DNA from: Bacillota bacterium
Lineage (GTDB): Bacteria > Bacillota > UBA994 > PWPR01
Length of the DNA: 58,974 nt
NCBI GenBank assembly: GCA_028280325.1
Contig: JANQLZ010000064.1
Span: 1 to 58,974, forward strand
Direction: 5' to 3'
Shown here one piece after another: positions 1 through 8,066 of the stretch. The stretch's first letter is position 1. Each line of letters opens with the position of its first letter. The notes beneath the pieces were generated by a model. The model worked only from the letters and a program-made list of their open reading frames with translations, was not told the DNA's origin and searched no databases. Both the position numbers and the translations under genes were made by a program.

Positions 1-3000
1 TCATCACTGTCCTGAATACCATCCATATCTCGGTCATTCCAGACCAGGTCGCCAATACTCGCCTTTTGATATATACCCAAATCAATATCTAAATTATCAT
101 CATCTGTTTCAATGTTTATTACAACAGGATCAGATTCCCAACTAACTGGATCTACATCTGAATCCTCAGACTCAGCTACTCCCAACACATTTTGGGGGGT
201 AACCAGGTACTCTGGAAAGTAGGATGGCAGAGTGAATTTAACATAATATGTACCAGACTCCTTTATGTAGGGGAATAGATAAAACCCCGGAGCCCCTTTG
301 TGAATATCTTCTGGATGAGAATCCCCAGAACGGGTATAGGCTATGGGATCAGGGTTCCCCTGTTGGAACAGCTCCACCAGCACGCCATTAATACCTGGTT
401 CACCTGAATCCTGTTGACCATTCATATTCATATCTTCCCAAATGAAGTCTCCAAGATTAACTGGTCGCTGATATCTTACGGCAAAACCAACTTTTCGAGG
501 TTCAGATGGTAGAAATGGCTCCTGTACTTCCACTCCATTTCTTTCATCAGGATATGTTGCGCCATAAGCAAATGTATTCCAGGCAATATAGTCTTCTGGT
601 GTTCCAACAGGGGCTCGCATCGGCCACTCCAGCACAACCTGAGTTCCATCATCTGGTTGCAGGACAATATCACCGAAATCAAACTTTACTGCTGTTACCG
701 AGGTTATATCCTCAGGCACAACTGTGCTCCACCCATCTGAGCCATCTGTTACTTTGGTTGTTGGGTCATATAATTGAGATAAATCTGGCTCTTCTTCAGT
801 TGTATAATAAACAGTTACTCTACTGTCTAATATAGCTCCATCTTTTCCGGTAATTTCATTTACTAAATTTGGTCGCCAGGCTGATTCTCTGGGCCGGGTA
901 TCGATTATTCCCTTATCACCAATTCTGGGCAATACATCGATTATAACTATATTAGCTATTGGGCCGTTTGAACCCCTGTTTTCGACGATTAGTCTATAAT
1001 CTGATATACCGCCCGGAACAGTTTCACCATGGTCTGGATATTGATTCCATCCAGCTTCAGTCTGAACATCCAGTTCCCCTCTCTGCCATTTATCTGAGGT
1101 TAAATTACCTTTAAACTTAACAAAAAACCTGGTCGTTGAGGGCACTACTTTTTCAGTAATATTGCCGTCATTGTCATGATCATCAGTATCGGTTTCACTT
1201 ACCCCAGACTTATAATCTATGCCATTCGGAAATATGTAAAAAGTATTATTGATAAAACCAGCCTTCGTTTCTTCTTTGATTTTAGCTTTAACTCTGATGT
1301 GCACATCTTCTCCAGGCTCAAGAGTGATACCTGAGAAAGTCCATTTAAAGTAGTCAATATCGTCCTTAGTGTATGGGGTAAAACCCGTTACATTGTTGCT
1401 GGAATCATAGTAATGTTCAGCACCTGTTTCGTCATACCAACTCAGAAATTGAAAATCCTCCAATTCTGCTGGCAGCCTTTCTATGGCAACCGGGCTAAGG
1501 AAATCGCCTGTTGCAAATTCATGATTTTTAATCTGGAGATTAAACTCTACATATTCTCCTTCAAAAGCTGCGGAATTACCTACTACTGTTTTATTGGCAA
1601 CAATCCAGGGCTTAGCATCTACAACTTTGATAGTTTCACTGCTGTTTTTAGTAAATACCTGAGTTACAGGTGCAGGTGGGTCGCCAACTTCCTCAGTGTA
1701 AGAGGCAGTTAACTGTACTATATTAGTTATCTCATGGGGAGGATCAGTAATTTGGATTAGATTGTATTCATTATCAATCTCTAATACTTTACCAAATACA
1801 TTAATACTGCTGCTTTGAGCAAAGCCAGGAACTACTGTACCATAGTCCCATTTAATTTCTGTAATATACTCAGTAGGGTTAAGTGGAGGGATAATGTCAA
1901 GTAAATCGTATGTTTCACTTGAGCTTGCCGAATTTGCTCCCCAAAAACGCCAGTTGGCAGGGTCTTCGTTTGTTTTAAAACTTAAAGTAACGTTTCCACC
2001 GTCAGCATTGGCAAAACTACCAGTTGTTACAGAGGTTATATCTATTTCTAAGGGTACTGTATCAACTAAGACAAACTCATCTAATGGTACATTCCCTGAG
2101 TTTTCCAGTCCGTTTATATAAAACTTGGCTATTTGATTAAAATAGTATTCGTCATTAGCCTGTCGAGATGTTTTATTAATTCCATTTATTTTAGGATCAG
2201 AAGTTGCAAATCCATGCGAAACAGAATCAGACCTCTCATAAACAGTCGTATCATCACCGTAGACTTTGGCTGCTACTGTCACCCTATTTTCAACTGTATC
2301 AGCCAGGTTAAAGTCGGTATCTGGGTAACTAACAGTTATATAATAGTTTTTAGATTGTCCGACACCTAACTCACTCAATTCCCAGGTAATAATATTATTA
2401 TTTTGATGATAGCCACTTGTAGCTCCCTCCAATATACTATTACCTTCAATGGTATCTGTTATTACTAAATCAGTTAAGTTCAGACCGCCAATTGTACTGT
2501 TTGAATTCACAGTAATCTTATATTTAACATCACTATTTAAAGTAGGTGTTGTTGATTGGCCAGGTATTATCCTCTCTTTAGTAACAGTAAAGTCCGGGTC
2601 TTTTATTTTGGTTGTTACTGTCACAATATTACTATTTTCCTGAGCTACATTATCTCCAACAATATACGCACTATTATCTATGGTGATATCTTTTTGGGTT
2701 ATGCCTTCTTTAAACTTAGCTCTTATTTTCAAGGTGCCTGTCGTACCGTCTGCTAAAATATTATCGAATGTAAACGTTACAACATTGTTGTTTTCAATGA
2801 CACTTTGAATGACTTCAGAATCTTCATATCCTAAATAAACCAACTCTGCTGGCAAGGTATCTACAACAGTCACATTTTTAGCGGAATCTATTGTACTTGA
2901 GTAGGAATACTTAATCGTAAAAGTAATTTCCTCTCCCGGGTAAACCTCAGTTTTATCTACCAGCATTTCTATTCCAAATACACCATCCGATGCAAATGAC

Positions 3001-3086
3001 ACTTTGGGCATAATGTTCAATATTAATACAACTAAAATTAACGTAGCTAATACCTTATTCCAATATTTAATAAACCCTTTATACAA
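1..3086 (-). CDS. Large secreted surface protein with DUF11-like and SdrD_B repeats (3' end outside window)
   Basis: I read one open frame from a TTG codon at 3086-3084 to the window edge (1028 codons visible). A GGGGTG ribosome binding site lies 7 bases upstream and no ATG fits. The N-terminus is a signal peptide: a basic stretch, then a hydrophobic run ending near PKVSFA at about residue 32. Then follow several immunoglobulin-like DUF11-type units ('VDTLPAEL', 'ITDTIEG', 'VDTVPLE' signatures). From about residue 877 come SdrD_B units, shown by LGDFIWEDMNMNGQQD and again by IGDLVWNDRDMDGIQD at about 1010. Such proteins form stalks or adhesins at the cell surface, often with isopeptide-stabilised domains. 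The anchor (LPXTG, SLH or other) would lie beyond the window. Function beyond a surface role is unknown. Confidence 0.85.
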   Translation of the reverse strand, partial: MYKGFIKYWNKVLATLILVVLILNIMPKVSFASDGVFGIEMLVDKTEVYPGEEITFTIKYSYSSTIDSAKNVTVVDTLPAELVYLGYEDSEVIQSVIENNNVVTFTFDNILADGTTGTLKIRAKFKEGITQKDITIDNSAYIVGDNVAQENSNIVTVTTKIKDPDFTVTKERIIPGQSTTPTLNSDVKYKITVNSNSTIGGLNLTDLVITDTIEGNSILEGATSGYHQNNNIITWELSELGVGQSKNYYITVSYPDTDFNLADTVENRVTVAAKVYGDDTTVYERSDSVSHGFATSDPKINGINKTSRQANDEYYFNQIAKFYINGLENSGNVPLDEFVLVDTVPLEIDITSVTTGSFANADGGNVTLSFKTNEDPANWRFWGANSASSSETYDLLDIIPPLNPTEYITEIKWDYGTVVPGFAQSSSINVFGKVLEIDNEYNLIQITDPPHEITNIVQLTASYTEEVGDPPAPVTQVFTKNSSETIKVVDAKPWIVANKTVVGNSAAFEGEYVEFNLQIKNHEFATGDFLSPVAIERLPAELEDFQFLSWYDETGAEHYYDSSNNVTGFTPYTKDDIDYFKWTFSGITLEPGEDVHIRVKAKIKEETKAGFINNTFYIFPNGIDYKSGVSETDTDDHDNDGNITEKVVPSTTRFFVKFKGNLTSDKWQRGELDVQTEAGWNQYPDHGETVPGGISDYRLIVENRGSNGPIANIVIIDVLPRIGDKGIIDTRPRESAWRPNLVNEITGKDGAILDSRVTVYYTTEEEPDLSQLYDPTTKVTDGSDGWSTVVPEDITSVTAVKFDFGDIVLQPDDGTQVVLEWPMRAPVGTPEDYIAWNTFAYGATYPDERNGVEVQEPFLPSEPRKVGFAVRYQRPVNLGDFIWEDMNMNGQQDSGEPGINGVLVELFQQGNPDPIAYTRSGDSHPEDIHKGAPGFYLFPYIKESGTYYVKFTLPSYFPEYLVTPQNVLGVAESEDSDVDPVSWESDPVVINIETDDDNLDIDLGIYQKASIGDLVWNDRDMDGIQDSD

Positions 3087-3553
3087 CTTTCAACACCCCA
3101 ATAATAAATTTTGTATTTAATATTAATGATAAATGCTGGGGTGTTAGAGTCAATCAATTTAATGTAAAATTATCATTAAAATAGTTTTATTTATAAGTTT
3201 TTTTGACAATCATTAAAGATAAATTAAAGATAATATTAAGCAATTTGTCTTCCTTAAGTAAATATAATGTTTATTTTTAAGATATATTTAAAAACGTTTC
3301 ATTACACTTTTTCTTACTGTTAATGTGATAGCCAAATCTATTTAACTTTCAAATAGTCTCATCGGGTTAAAAACCCTAAGTAAGATCATTAATGGACTAT
3401 CAGTTTTACCTGATAGCCCATTGTTAAGTTTCTTATTATGTCTTTTTTATCTTTGCTCGAAACAACATCCAACCCGCGAACAAAGTGAGCCCAGCCCAGA
3501 TTACCAAAGGTAATACCCAACCCGCAATGCGCAGCAAGCCCAACGCAACTGCT
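3087..3553. other. Intergenic gap with hairpin and repeat remnant
   Basis: No gene is visible here. It holds the upstream region of the surface protein gene, an imperfect 13-bp inverted repeat at 3390-3421 (AATGGACTATCAG pairing with CTGATAGCCCATT, one G-T pair) that lies downstream of the minus-strand small gene ending at 3554 but lacks a T-run, and a degenerate hairpin-repeat segment at about 3470-3545. Confidence 0.6.
3470..3545 (-). repeat. Degenerate short-hairpin repeat segment
   Basis: Read on the minus strand, GGGTTGGG-like spacers separate small inverted repeats. One is perfect (ATTACC-TTT-GGTAAT, 3500-3514). Its neighbours (GCTCAC-TTT-GTTCGC and a TTGCTGCG-containing unit) are partly decayed. 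Spacer and loop style match the array at 51.9 kb, so I treat it as a diverged member of the same family. Confidence 0.5.
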
Positions 3554-3901
3554 TTAGCTTTTCTTATACCTCTTCAGCTTAATCTCAATGGTGTCTTCAG
3601 TAACTTCAATAGTTTTATCATCGGTCATCATTCCTACCAAAGTCAATTCTGTGTCGATATCACTCTCTCCAGCCAGCTCCCAATAGTATTCTTCCATTTC
3701 TTCTGATTTAGGATGGTTAATGTATTTAATCAGCTTGTCTAACTTCTTTTTGTTCATACTTGTATAATTGCATTTTAAATTAATCTGATAATGATCATCT
3801 TTATCCTTAAAATTTACCGTAATGTCATTAGCACCAATATTCAAAAAATAAGTGAATACTTCATCAACTATTTTGCATAATCTTTTATTGACATGTTTCA
3901 T
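3554..3901 (-). CDS. Small uncharacterised protein (paralogue of the next upstream gene)
   Basis: A 115-residue soluble protein starting with ATG after a good AGAAAGGAAG site. I do not recognise a named family. It begins MKHVNKRLCKIVDE, has an alpha/beta-looking pattern, and carries acidic patches in its second half. It is clearly paralogous to the gene at 4029-4369: both share the MKHVNKR start, a GAN(D/N)ITxNFKD segment and the LAGESDIDT motif. Both lie downstream of the DUF1576 membrane protein on the same strand, so a role linked to that protein is plausible by context only. It lacks a signal peptide and membrane segments. It is the intact copy of the pair. Confidence 0.7.
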   Translation of the reverse strand: MKHVNKRLCKIVDEVFTYFLNIGANDITVNFKDKDDHYQINLKCNYTSMNKKKLDKLIKYINHPKSEEMEEYYWELAGESDIDTELTLVGMMTDDKTIEVTEDTIEIKLKRYKKS

Positions 3902-4028
3902 CCAGCGTCTTCCTTTCTAGAGCATCGAAAATTGGCACTAGTACTACTTACAATAAACAATTGCCCTTCTCACTATTATAATATAAGTTGCAACCATAAT
4001 TCCATGATTAATATTGCTACTTTAATTA

Positions 4029-4369
4029 TTACTTGTTCTTGTACCTTATCAAATCAATTTCAACTGTATCATCAGTTATATCTACCGATTTGGCATCAAT
4101 CCTACTAAAGTCAACTTAGTATCAATATCACTTTCACCGGCTAACTCCCCGTAGTAATTTTCAATTTCCTCTGACTTCGGATAATTTAAATACTTAATTA
4201 GTTGATCTAATTTTTTCTTGTCCATGGTTTTATAATTGCTTTTCAGGTAAAGCCTGTAATGATCGTCAGTATCTTTAAAATTAGCTGTAATATTATTAGC
4301 ACCAATATCTACAAAATATGTAAAAAATTCGTCGACTATTTTGCACATTCTTTTGTTAACATGCTTCAT
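4029..4369 (-). pseudogene. Frameshifted paralogue of the small protein at 3554-3901
   Basis: The ATG at 4369 overlaps the stop of the DUF1576 gene as ATGA, indicating translational coupling. The reading frame matches its paralogue up to LVGLM, then hits a stop at 4082 (95 residues). Moving to the -1 frame at about 4094-4096 restores the homologous tail (AKSVDITDDTVEID...YKNK, stop at 4029-4031), which corresponds to the last 25 or so residues of the intact copy. A single-base deletion explains this best. A sequencing error or a real recoding event cannot be excluded. No membrane segment or signal peptide is present. Function is unknown. Confidence 0.65.
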
Positions 4370-5610
4370 TCAACCTCCTCCTTTCTGAAGGCATTAATAA
4401 CTGGCACCAAAAATGCAGCGACTAGTCCGGCCGAAAATCCGTTATTGTATAGATTAGTTCCTCCATGCAGGATGCCGACATTAAGTACCACTGAAGAGTG
4501 GACAAATCCGGCAATAACACCATAGATCCAGCCAAACTCACCTGCAATCGGCGCTAAACAAGTACCGAACAGTGCTGCCAATAAAATCGCTGGGTCATTT
4601 ATAGCCCATACCTTAGTCAACGAGCCTAAAAATACTCCGATAAAGATAGGTATGATGTTTCTGCAGTGTTTTCCAAAGGCACTAAAACCAACTATGGTAA
4701 ATATTCCGGCCAAAGTAGGCCCATTTATGGCTCCCCTTACTATTATGACATAAGTAGTAGCGATAATTCCATTTAGACCCATATTGACCAAGGTCGGACC
4801 AATACCTTCTAGAAAAACAAAGTCTTCAATAAGTCGCCCGGGGTATTCAAAAATGTTTTTAAGTTTTGAAAGAGAATCTCTATCTAGATAGAAACCGGCT
4901 ACAATCATAGAAATAAACACGACAGCTAAATAACAAGCAATGGTAAAATTGTTTCCGGTCGACCAAATCATTTGCGACTCTGGAAAAAATCCATATGATT
5001 TAAAAACTGAGACAAACATTGTTCCGATAATTCCGGCAGTAAAACCAATATTATATAAGTTAAAACCCTGATGTGCTCGTAATAAAAAAGTGGATAATGG
5101 TGGTAATATAAAGCCCACTGCCAGACCAATTAAAACTGAAACCACTATTCTCATGCTCAGCGACCATATGTCTGAAAATAATATTTCCGTCACTAAAGGG
5201 GAAAGTGCCGTACCGAACAGGGCAATGTAAACGTACTTGGCAAACTTTTCTTTTTGAAAGCGGGCATAAACAAAAACGCCTAATACGATCACCCAAACAT
5301 TAACGATATTCTTGCCAAAAAAAGCAAAACCAGAAATAGTAAATAAAGCGGCTATCGTCACGCCACTATAGTTTAGTTTCAGCTTATAGAGAATAAATAT
5401 AAACATTAAAGTCAGCAAACCAGAATTAACAAAAGCAGCCCCCATGCCCCCTACACCGATATAGTCGGTGACCAAGGTATCGGGCCGGGTCAATATTCTT
5501 AATAATCCCGCTGCTATTTCATATGGTGTATCTACTATAAAACCAAAAGCCACCAGTGAAGCTGCATATATTGTTATAACTGTAATCTTTATTTTATTAT
5601 TTGGTTCCAT
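4366..5610 (-). CDS. DUF1576 family polytopic membrane protein
   Basis: A 414-residue integral membrane protein with roughly ten to twelve hydrophobic segments and an internal repeat: 'FGKNIVNVWVIVLGVF' in the first half resembles 'FGKHCRNIIPIFIGVFLGS' in the second, and 'GFNLYNIGFTAGIIGTMF' resembles 'GTNLYNNGFSAGLVAAFL'. That pattern fits the DUF1576 family, whose function is not established; a transporter fold is likely. I prefer the ATG at 5610 because AAGGTGGGG sits 9 bases upstream. An in-frame GTG at 5625 would leave almost no spacing. It is the first gene of a unit with the small coupled genes downstream (ATGA overlap). Confidence 0.85.
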   Translation of the reverse strand: MEPNNKIKITVITIYAASLVAFGFIVDTPYEIAAGLLRILTRPDTLVTDYIGVGGMGAAFVNSGLLTLMFIFILYKLKLNYSGVTIAALFTISGFAFFGKNIVNVWVIVLGVFVYARFQKEKFAKYVYIALFGTALSPLVTEILFSDIWSLSMRIVVSVLIGLAVGFILPPLSTFLLRAHQGFNLYNIGFTAGIIGTMFVSVFKSYGFFPESQMIWSTGNNFTIACYLAVVFISMIVAGFYLDRDSLSKLKNIFEYPGRLIEDFVFLEGIGPTLVNMGLNGIIATTYVIIVRGAINGPTLAGIFTIVGFSAFGKHCRNIIPIFIGVFLGSLTKVWAINDPAILLAALFGTCLAPIAGEFGWIYGVIAGFVHSSVVLNVGILHGGTNLYNNGFSAGLVAAFLVPVINAFRKEEVE

Positions 5611-5720
5611 TGAATATATCCCCACCTTCGTTTTATATTATAGTATAACCTTTACTGAATTTGTATGATTGTAAGATGATTTTATTAAATAAACCTGAGT
5701 TTGATAATTCTTTCCACTGA

Positions 5721-5840
5721 TGCCCCCATAATTGAGCTATCTCAGGGTCAAAAAGAAAATTTACTCAAAGATATACTACTCGTATTATCTTTGTCGCAGA
5801 TTTTCTCTTTTCCTTGATCTAGTTTCAATTATGGGAGCCA
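5721..5840. repeat. MITE-like imperfect inverted repeat
   Basis: The arms at 5721-5773 and 5786-5840 are inverted copies of each other over about 53 bases. Well-matched blocks are CCATAATTGA near the outer ends, AGAAAAT in the middle and CAAAGATA near the loop, separated by mismatched stretches. The loop is about 12 bases. It encodes nothing. It could be a miniature transposable element or a decayed element end pair. I could not identify a clear target-site duplication. Confidence 0.5.
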
Positions 5841-5870
5841 CATTATGCCTGGCTTTTCGTCGTTTATTTA

Positions 5871-6010
5871 CAATGGGTTGGCAGTAGGTTGGCAGTTGGT
5901 ATTGGCAATAGCGAACAATTGCTGGAACGTAGTTTGACAATTGCTGGAACGATTGCTGAACAGTCGTTGGGCAATGGTTTGGCAGTTGTTTGGGCGATTT
6001 TTGGAGGTTG
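5871..6010 (+). repeat. Degenerate ~11-base G/T-rich tandem repeats
   Basis: A run of diverged units of about 10-12 bases resembling TTGGCAGTTGG, CAATTGCTGGAACG and GTTTGGGCGATT. The same words (GAACGATTGCTGAAC, GTTTGGCAGTTG, TTGGGCGATT) recur in inverse orientation at 52340-52440, so the two tracts belong to one dispersed family. Confidence 0.5.
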
Positions 6011-6096
6011 GGGTATTAGGTAGGGCAAAATAACCATAAGATATTTTAAATGTGAATAACTATGTAGGGAACGCATTGCATGCCTTCTGATTGTAC

Positions 6097-6140
6097 AAAA
6101 GCCTGACTTCATATACTTAAAAATCAGGCTTTTATTATTT
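6097..6140. terminator. Stem-loop terminator downstream of corA
   Basis: The arms AAAAGCCTGA (6097-6106) and TCAGGCTTTT (6124-6133) are perfectly complementary. The T-rich tail is better on the plus strand (TTTTATTATTTT), but the hairpin also lies 30-70 bases after the corA stop on the minus strand. Confidence 0.6.
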
Positions 6141-6165
6141 TATTAACTTTTACATTGCGCCATAA

Positions 6166-7098
6166 TCAAAACATTTTGTTTTTCAGCAGTGCAAATATTG
6201 ATATTATGCTGACAAAAATTGTAACAGCAATGGTAACTACATAAGCCAGCGGATGATTCTGTAGCGGTAAGGCCACATTCATGCCGTAAAAGCTAAATAC
6301 TATTGTTGGAATCGCCAATACAATTGTCACTGATGCCAGGAACTTCATCACCATATTGAGATTATTGGAAATAACAGAGGCAAAAGCATCCATAGTTCCA
6401 CTTAATATGCTGCTATAAATAGTTGCCATTTCGATGGCCTGCTTATTCTCAATAATTACGTCATCAAGCAGTTCTGCATCTTCTTCATACATTTTGAACT
6501 CTGCCATACGCCGCAATCTTTCCAACACCACTTCATTTGATTTAAGAGATGTAGAAAAATAAACCAGAGACTTTTCCAGTTTTAACAGCTCTATCAGCTC
6601 ACTGTTTTTCAGTGACTTGTGTAGCTCTTTTTCTATTTTACTACTCTTATTATCTATCCTTCTTAAATAGATCAGGTAGCGGGTTGAGGTGCGCAGTAGA
6701 ATCTGTAATACAAATCTGTTTTTATAATTTGTATAAAATCCTCTGATTCTTTTGTTAATAAAGTCCTTTAAAAAGGTGTTTTCATATAAGCAAACTGTTA
6801 CAACACCCTGGTCAGCCAGAATAATGCCCAACGGGATAGTGGTATGAAAATCATCGTCATCTTCTCTGCCGATAACTGGTATATCAATGATAATCAGGAT
6901 TTGGCCATTATCTGCTTCGATATGGGATCTTTCTTCTTCGTCCAGCGCAGCACGGATAAGGTCAGTTTCAATTCCCAGCTTGCTTACTCTTTGAATCTCA
7001 CTTTCAGTTGGATTAGTCAAATTAATCCAAACATCATTTTCAAACTGATTTAGTTCTTGCAAAGTATTATCGACTGTTTTAAAAATCTGTAACATCAT
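6166..7098 (-). CDS. corA: CorA family Mg2+/divalent cation channel
   Basis: A 310-residue protein with the CorA layout: a long cytoplasmic N-terminal alpha/beta domain and extended helices (to about residue 245), then two C-terminal transmembrane helices with the signature YGMN loop (about residues 269-272) between them. CorA pentamers carry magnesium (or cobalt/nickel) through the inner membrane; the N-terminal domain gates by binding Mg2+. Two adjacent ATGs (7098 and 7095) follow AAGGGAGGG, and the second has slightly better spacing. Upstream on the same strand lie an M-box riboswitch, its terminator and a 31-codon ORF, so expression is predicted to rise when Mg2+ is scarce. Confidence 0.93.
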   Translation of the reverse strand: MMLQIFKTVDNTLQELNQFENDVWINLTNPTESEIQRVSKLGIETDLIRAALDEEERSHIEADNGQILIIIDIPVIGREDDDDFHTTIPLGIILADQGVVTVCLYENTFLKDFINKRIRGFYTNYKNRFVLQILLRTSTRYLIYLRRIDNKSSKIEKELHKSLKNSELIELLKLEKSLVYFSTSLKSNEVVLERLRRMAEFKMYEEDAELLDDVIIENKQAIEMATIYSSILSGTMDAFASVISNNLNMVMKFLASVTIVLAIPTIVFSFYGMNVALPLQNHPLAYVVTIAVTIFVSIISIFALLKNKMF

Positions 7099-7126
7099 TA
7101 TCCCTCCCTTTTGTTGCAGGAGATAC

Positions 7127-7222
7127 TTATCCGACCCTCACTTTGTGGCAATAAAATGAAAGGCAGACTGGGTATTCTCCATAGCTAAGTGTCATCATAG
7201 ATTTACAAGGGTCGCCGTCCAT
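7127..7222 (-). CDS. 31-residue Cys-containing small ORF between M-box and corA
   Basis: ATG at 7222 is preceded by AGGAGGTGAT, one of the strongest ribosome binding sites in the window. The frame runs 31 codons to TAA, 28 bases before corA. The peptide starts MDGDPCKSMMTLSYGEYPVC and contains three cysteines (residues 6, 20 and 25). It is too short and too polar for a clear membrane helix. It lies in the M-box-controlled transcript with corA. It may be a small regulatory protein for the channel or a leader peptide; I recognise no family. Confidence 0.55.
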   Translation of the reverse strand: MDGDPCKSMMTLSYGEYPVCLSFYCHKVRVG

Positions 7223-7276
7223 TCCATCACCTCCTATGCTGGTCCAATAAATCGTTACTTTTAAAACATGTAATAA

Positions 7277-7312
7277 TAAAAATGGCTGCTTTCAACAAGT
7301 GAAAGAAGCCAT
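7277..7312 (-). terminator. Terminator in the M-box expression platform
   Basis: The 13-base arms at 7282-7294 and 7300-7312 (12 of 13 paired on the minus strand) are followed by five Ts. It lies between the M-box aptamer and the 31-codon ORF. An AGCCAT segment upstream (about 7339-7346) could pair with the ATGGCT arm as an antiterminator, which would allow Mg2+-dependent control. Confidence 0.75.
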
Positions 7313-7421
7313 GATTACCAACAATGTTTATCTTTTAGTTCATGGCTAATATAGTCTGAACTAAAACATAAAAATTATTCGCAATTCCTACAAAATGCCG
7401 ATAGCATTCTGTGCTTATTCA

Positions 7422-7568
7422 CTCGTTGAGCTTTAGCACTGCACAGCTTTGGCAGAACCAGCTACATTAAGTAAAGCCTTGAATTCGGCAGTACCTGTTA
7501 ACCCATTGGCATCTCTCGATGTTTCCGAGTAGTAGCATATATCTGTACAGGAACCTCACCTAACGAGG
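7422..7568 (-). promoter_or_regulatory. M-box (ykoK leader) magnesium riboswitch
   Basis: On the minus strand the P1 stem is CTCGTT (5') with AACGAG (3'). Between them are conserved M-box words in order: GTTAGGTGAGG, a GTTCCTGTACAG segment, CTCGGAAACATCGAGAG, GCCAATGGGT and AACAGG. This matches the ykoK-leader aptamer, which binds Mg2+ and favours termination when magnesium is plentiful. It controls the 31-codon ORF and corA downstream. Confidence 0.88.
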
Positions 7569-7661
7569 TATTTTGTTATCATTATTATATCACAAAACCG
7601 TCAGATTATAATACCAAAAGTCTGGCAATTGACTTACAAGAAAGTCTTGAACCGTTGGGAT

Positions 7662-8021
7662 TTACTCCTTTAACTGGATATATTCAATGTTCTCCCCATC
7701 CGGGCCTTTAAAAAAAGCTATTCTCCCATTCTCAATAGCAAGAGGTGGATACGTCAGTGATATTCCCTTAGAGTTAAGATCAGCAATCTCCTGGTCAAGA
7801 TCTGCCACCCTGAAAGCAATATGATTTATCGGGCCCCTGCCCCCATCTTGATTAGTAGGATTGTAAAGCAGCTCCAATACAGTTCCATGGGCATCCATAA
7901 AGACCAGTGTATTATCATTCACCACCCGTTCGGCAGTTATTTTACAGCCTAAAACTCTTGTGTAAAAATCCTTAGACTTCTCCAGGTTACTAACGTTTAT
8001 TCCGACAAGTTCAAACCTCAT
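7662..8021 (-). CDS. VOC family (glyoxalase/bleomycin-resistance fold) protein
   Basis: 119 residues, the usual size of a single-module vicinal-oxygen-chelate protein with two beta-alpha-beta-beta-beta halves. Visible family marks are the opening 'ELVGINVSNLEKSKDFYTRV', a 'GTVLELL' strand carrying the metal-ligand glutamate, 'INHIAFRVADLD' with a ligand histidine, and the C-terminal 'FKGPDGENIEYIQ' with the last glutamate. These positions fit a metal-binding lyase or dioxygenase-like enzyme such as methylmalonyl-CoA epimerase or lactoylglutathione lyase relatives, but the substrate cannot be read from the sequence. The RBS AAGGAGGATGG precedes the ATG. Confidence 0.85.
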   Translation of the reverse strand: MRFELVGINVSNLEKSKDFYTRVLGCKITAERVVNDNTLVFMDAHGTVLELLYNPTNQDGGRGPINHIAFRVADLDQEIADLNSKGISLTYPPLAIENGRIAFFKGPDGENIEYIQLKE

Positions 8022-8066
8022 CCTCTACCATCCTCCTTGTTTAGATTATGCTAACACCATATTACA

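Larger units (their letters stand above)
5611..6165. other. Repeat-rich intergenic region
   Basis: No supported gene. It contains a long imperfect inverted repeat (5721-5840), a G/T-rich degenerate 11-base repeat tract (5871-6010) and a stem-loop terminator (6097-6140). The minus-strand reading frame across 5864-6112 merely follows the repeat composition. Confidence 0.7.

Noticed and set aside
1413-2756. Plus-strand frames of 64-99 codons
   Set aside because: They are antisense shadows of the continuous minus-strand surface protein frame, whose domains are recognisable.
5864-6112. Minus-strand 82-codon frame
   Set aside because: It lies wholly in the degenerate G/T-rich repeat tract; no RBS and low-complexity translation.
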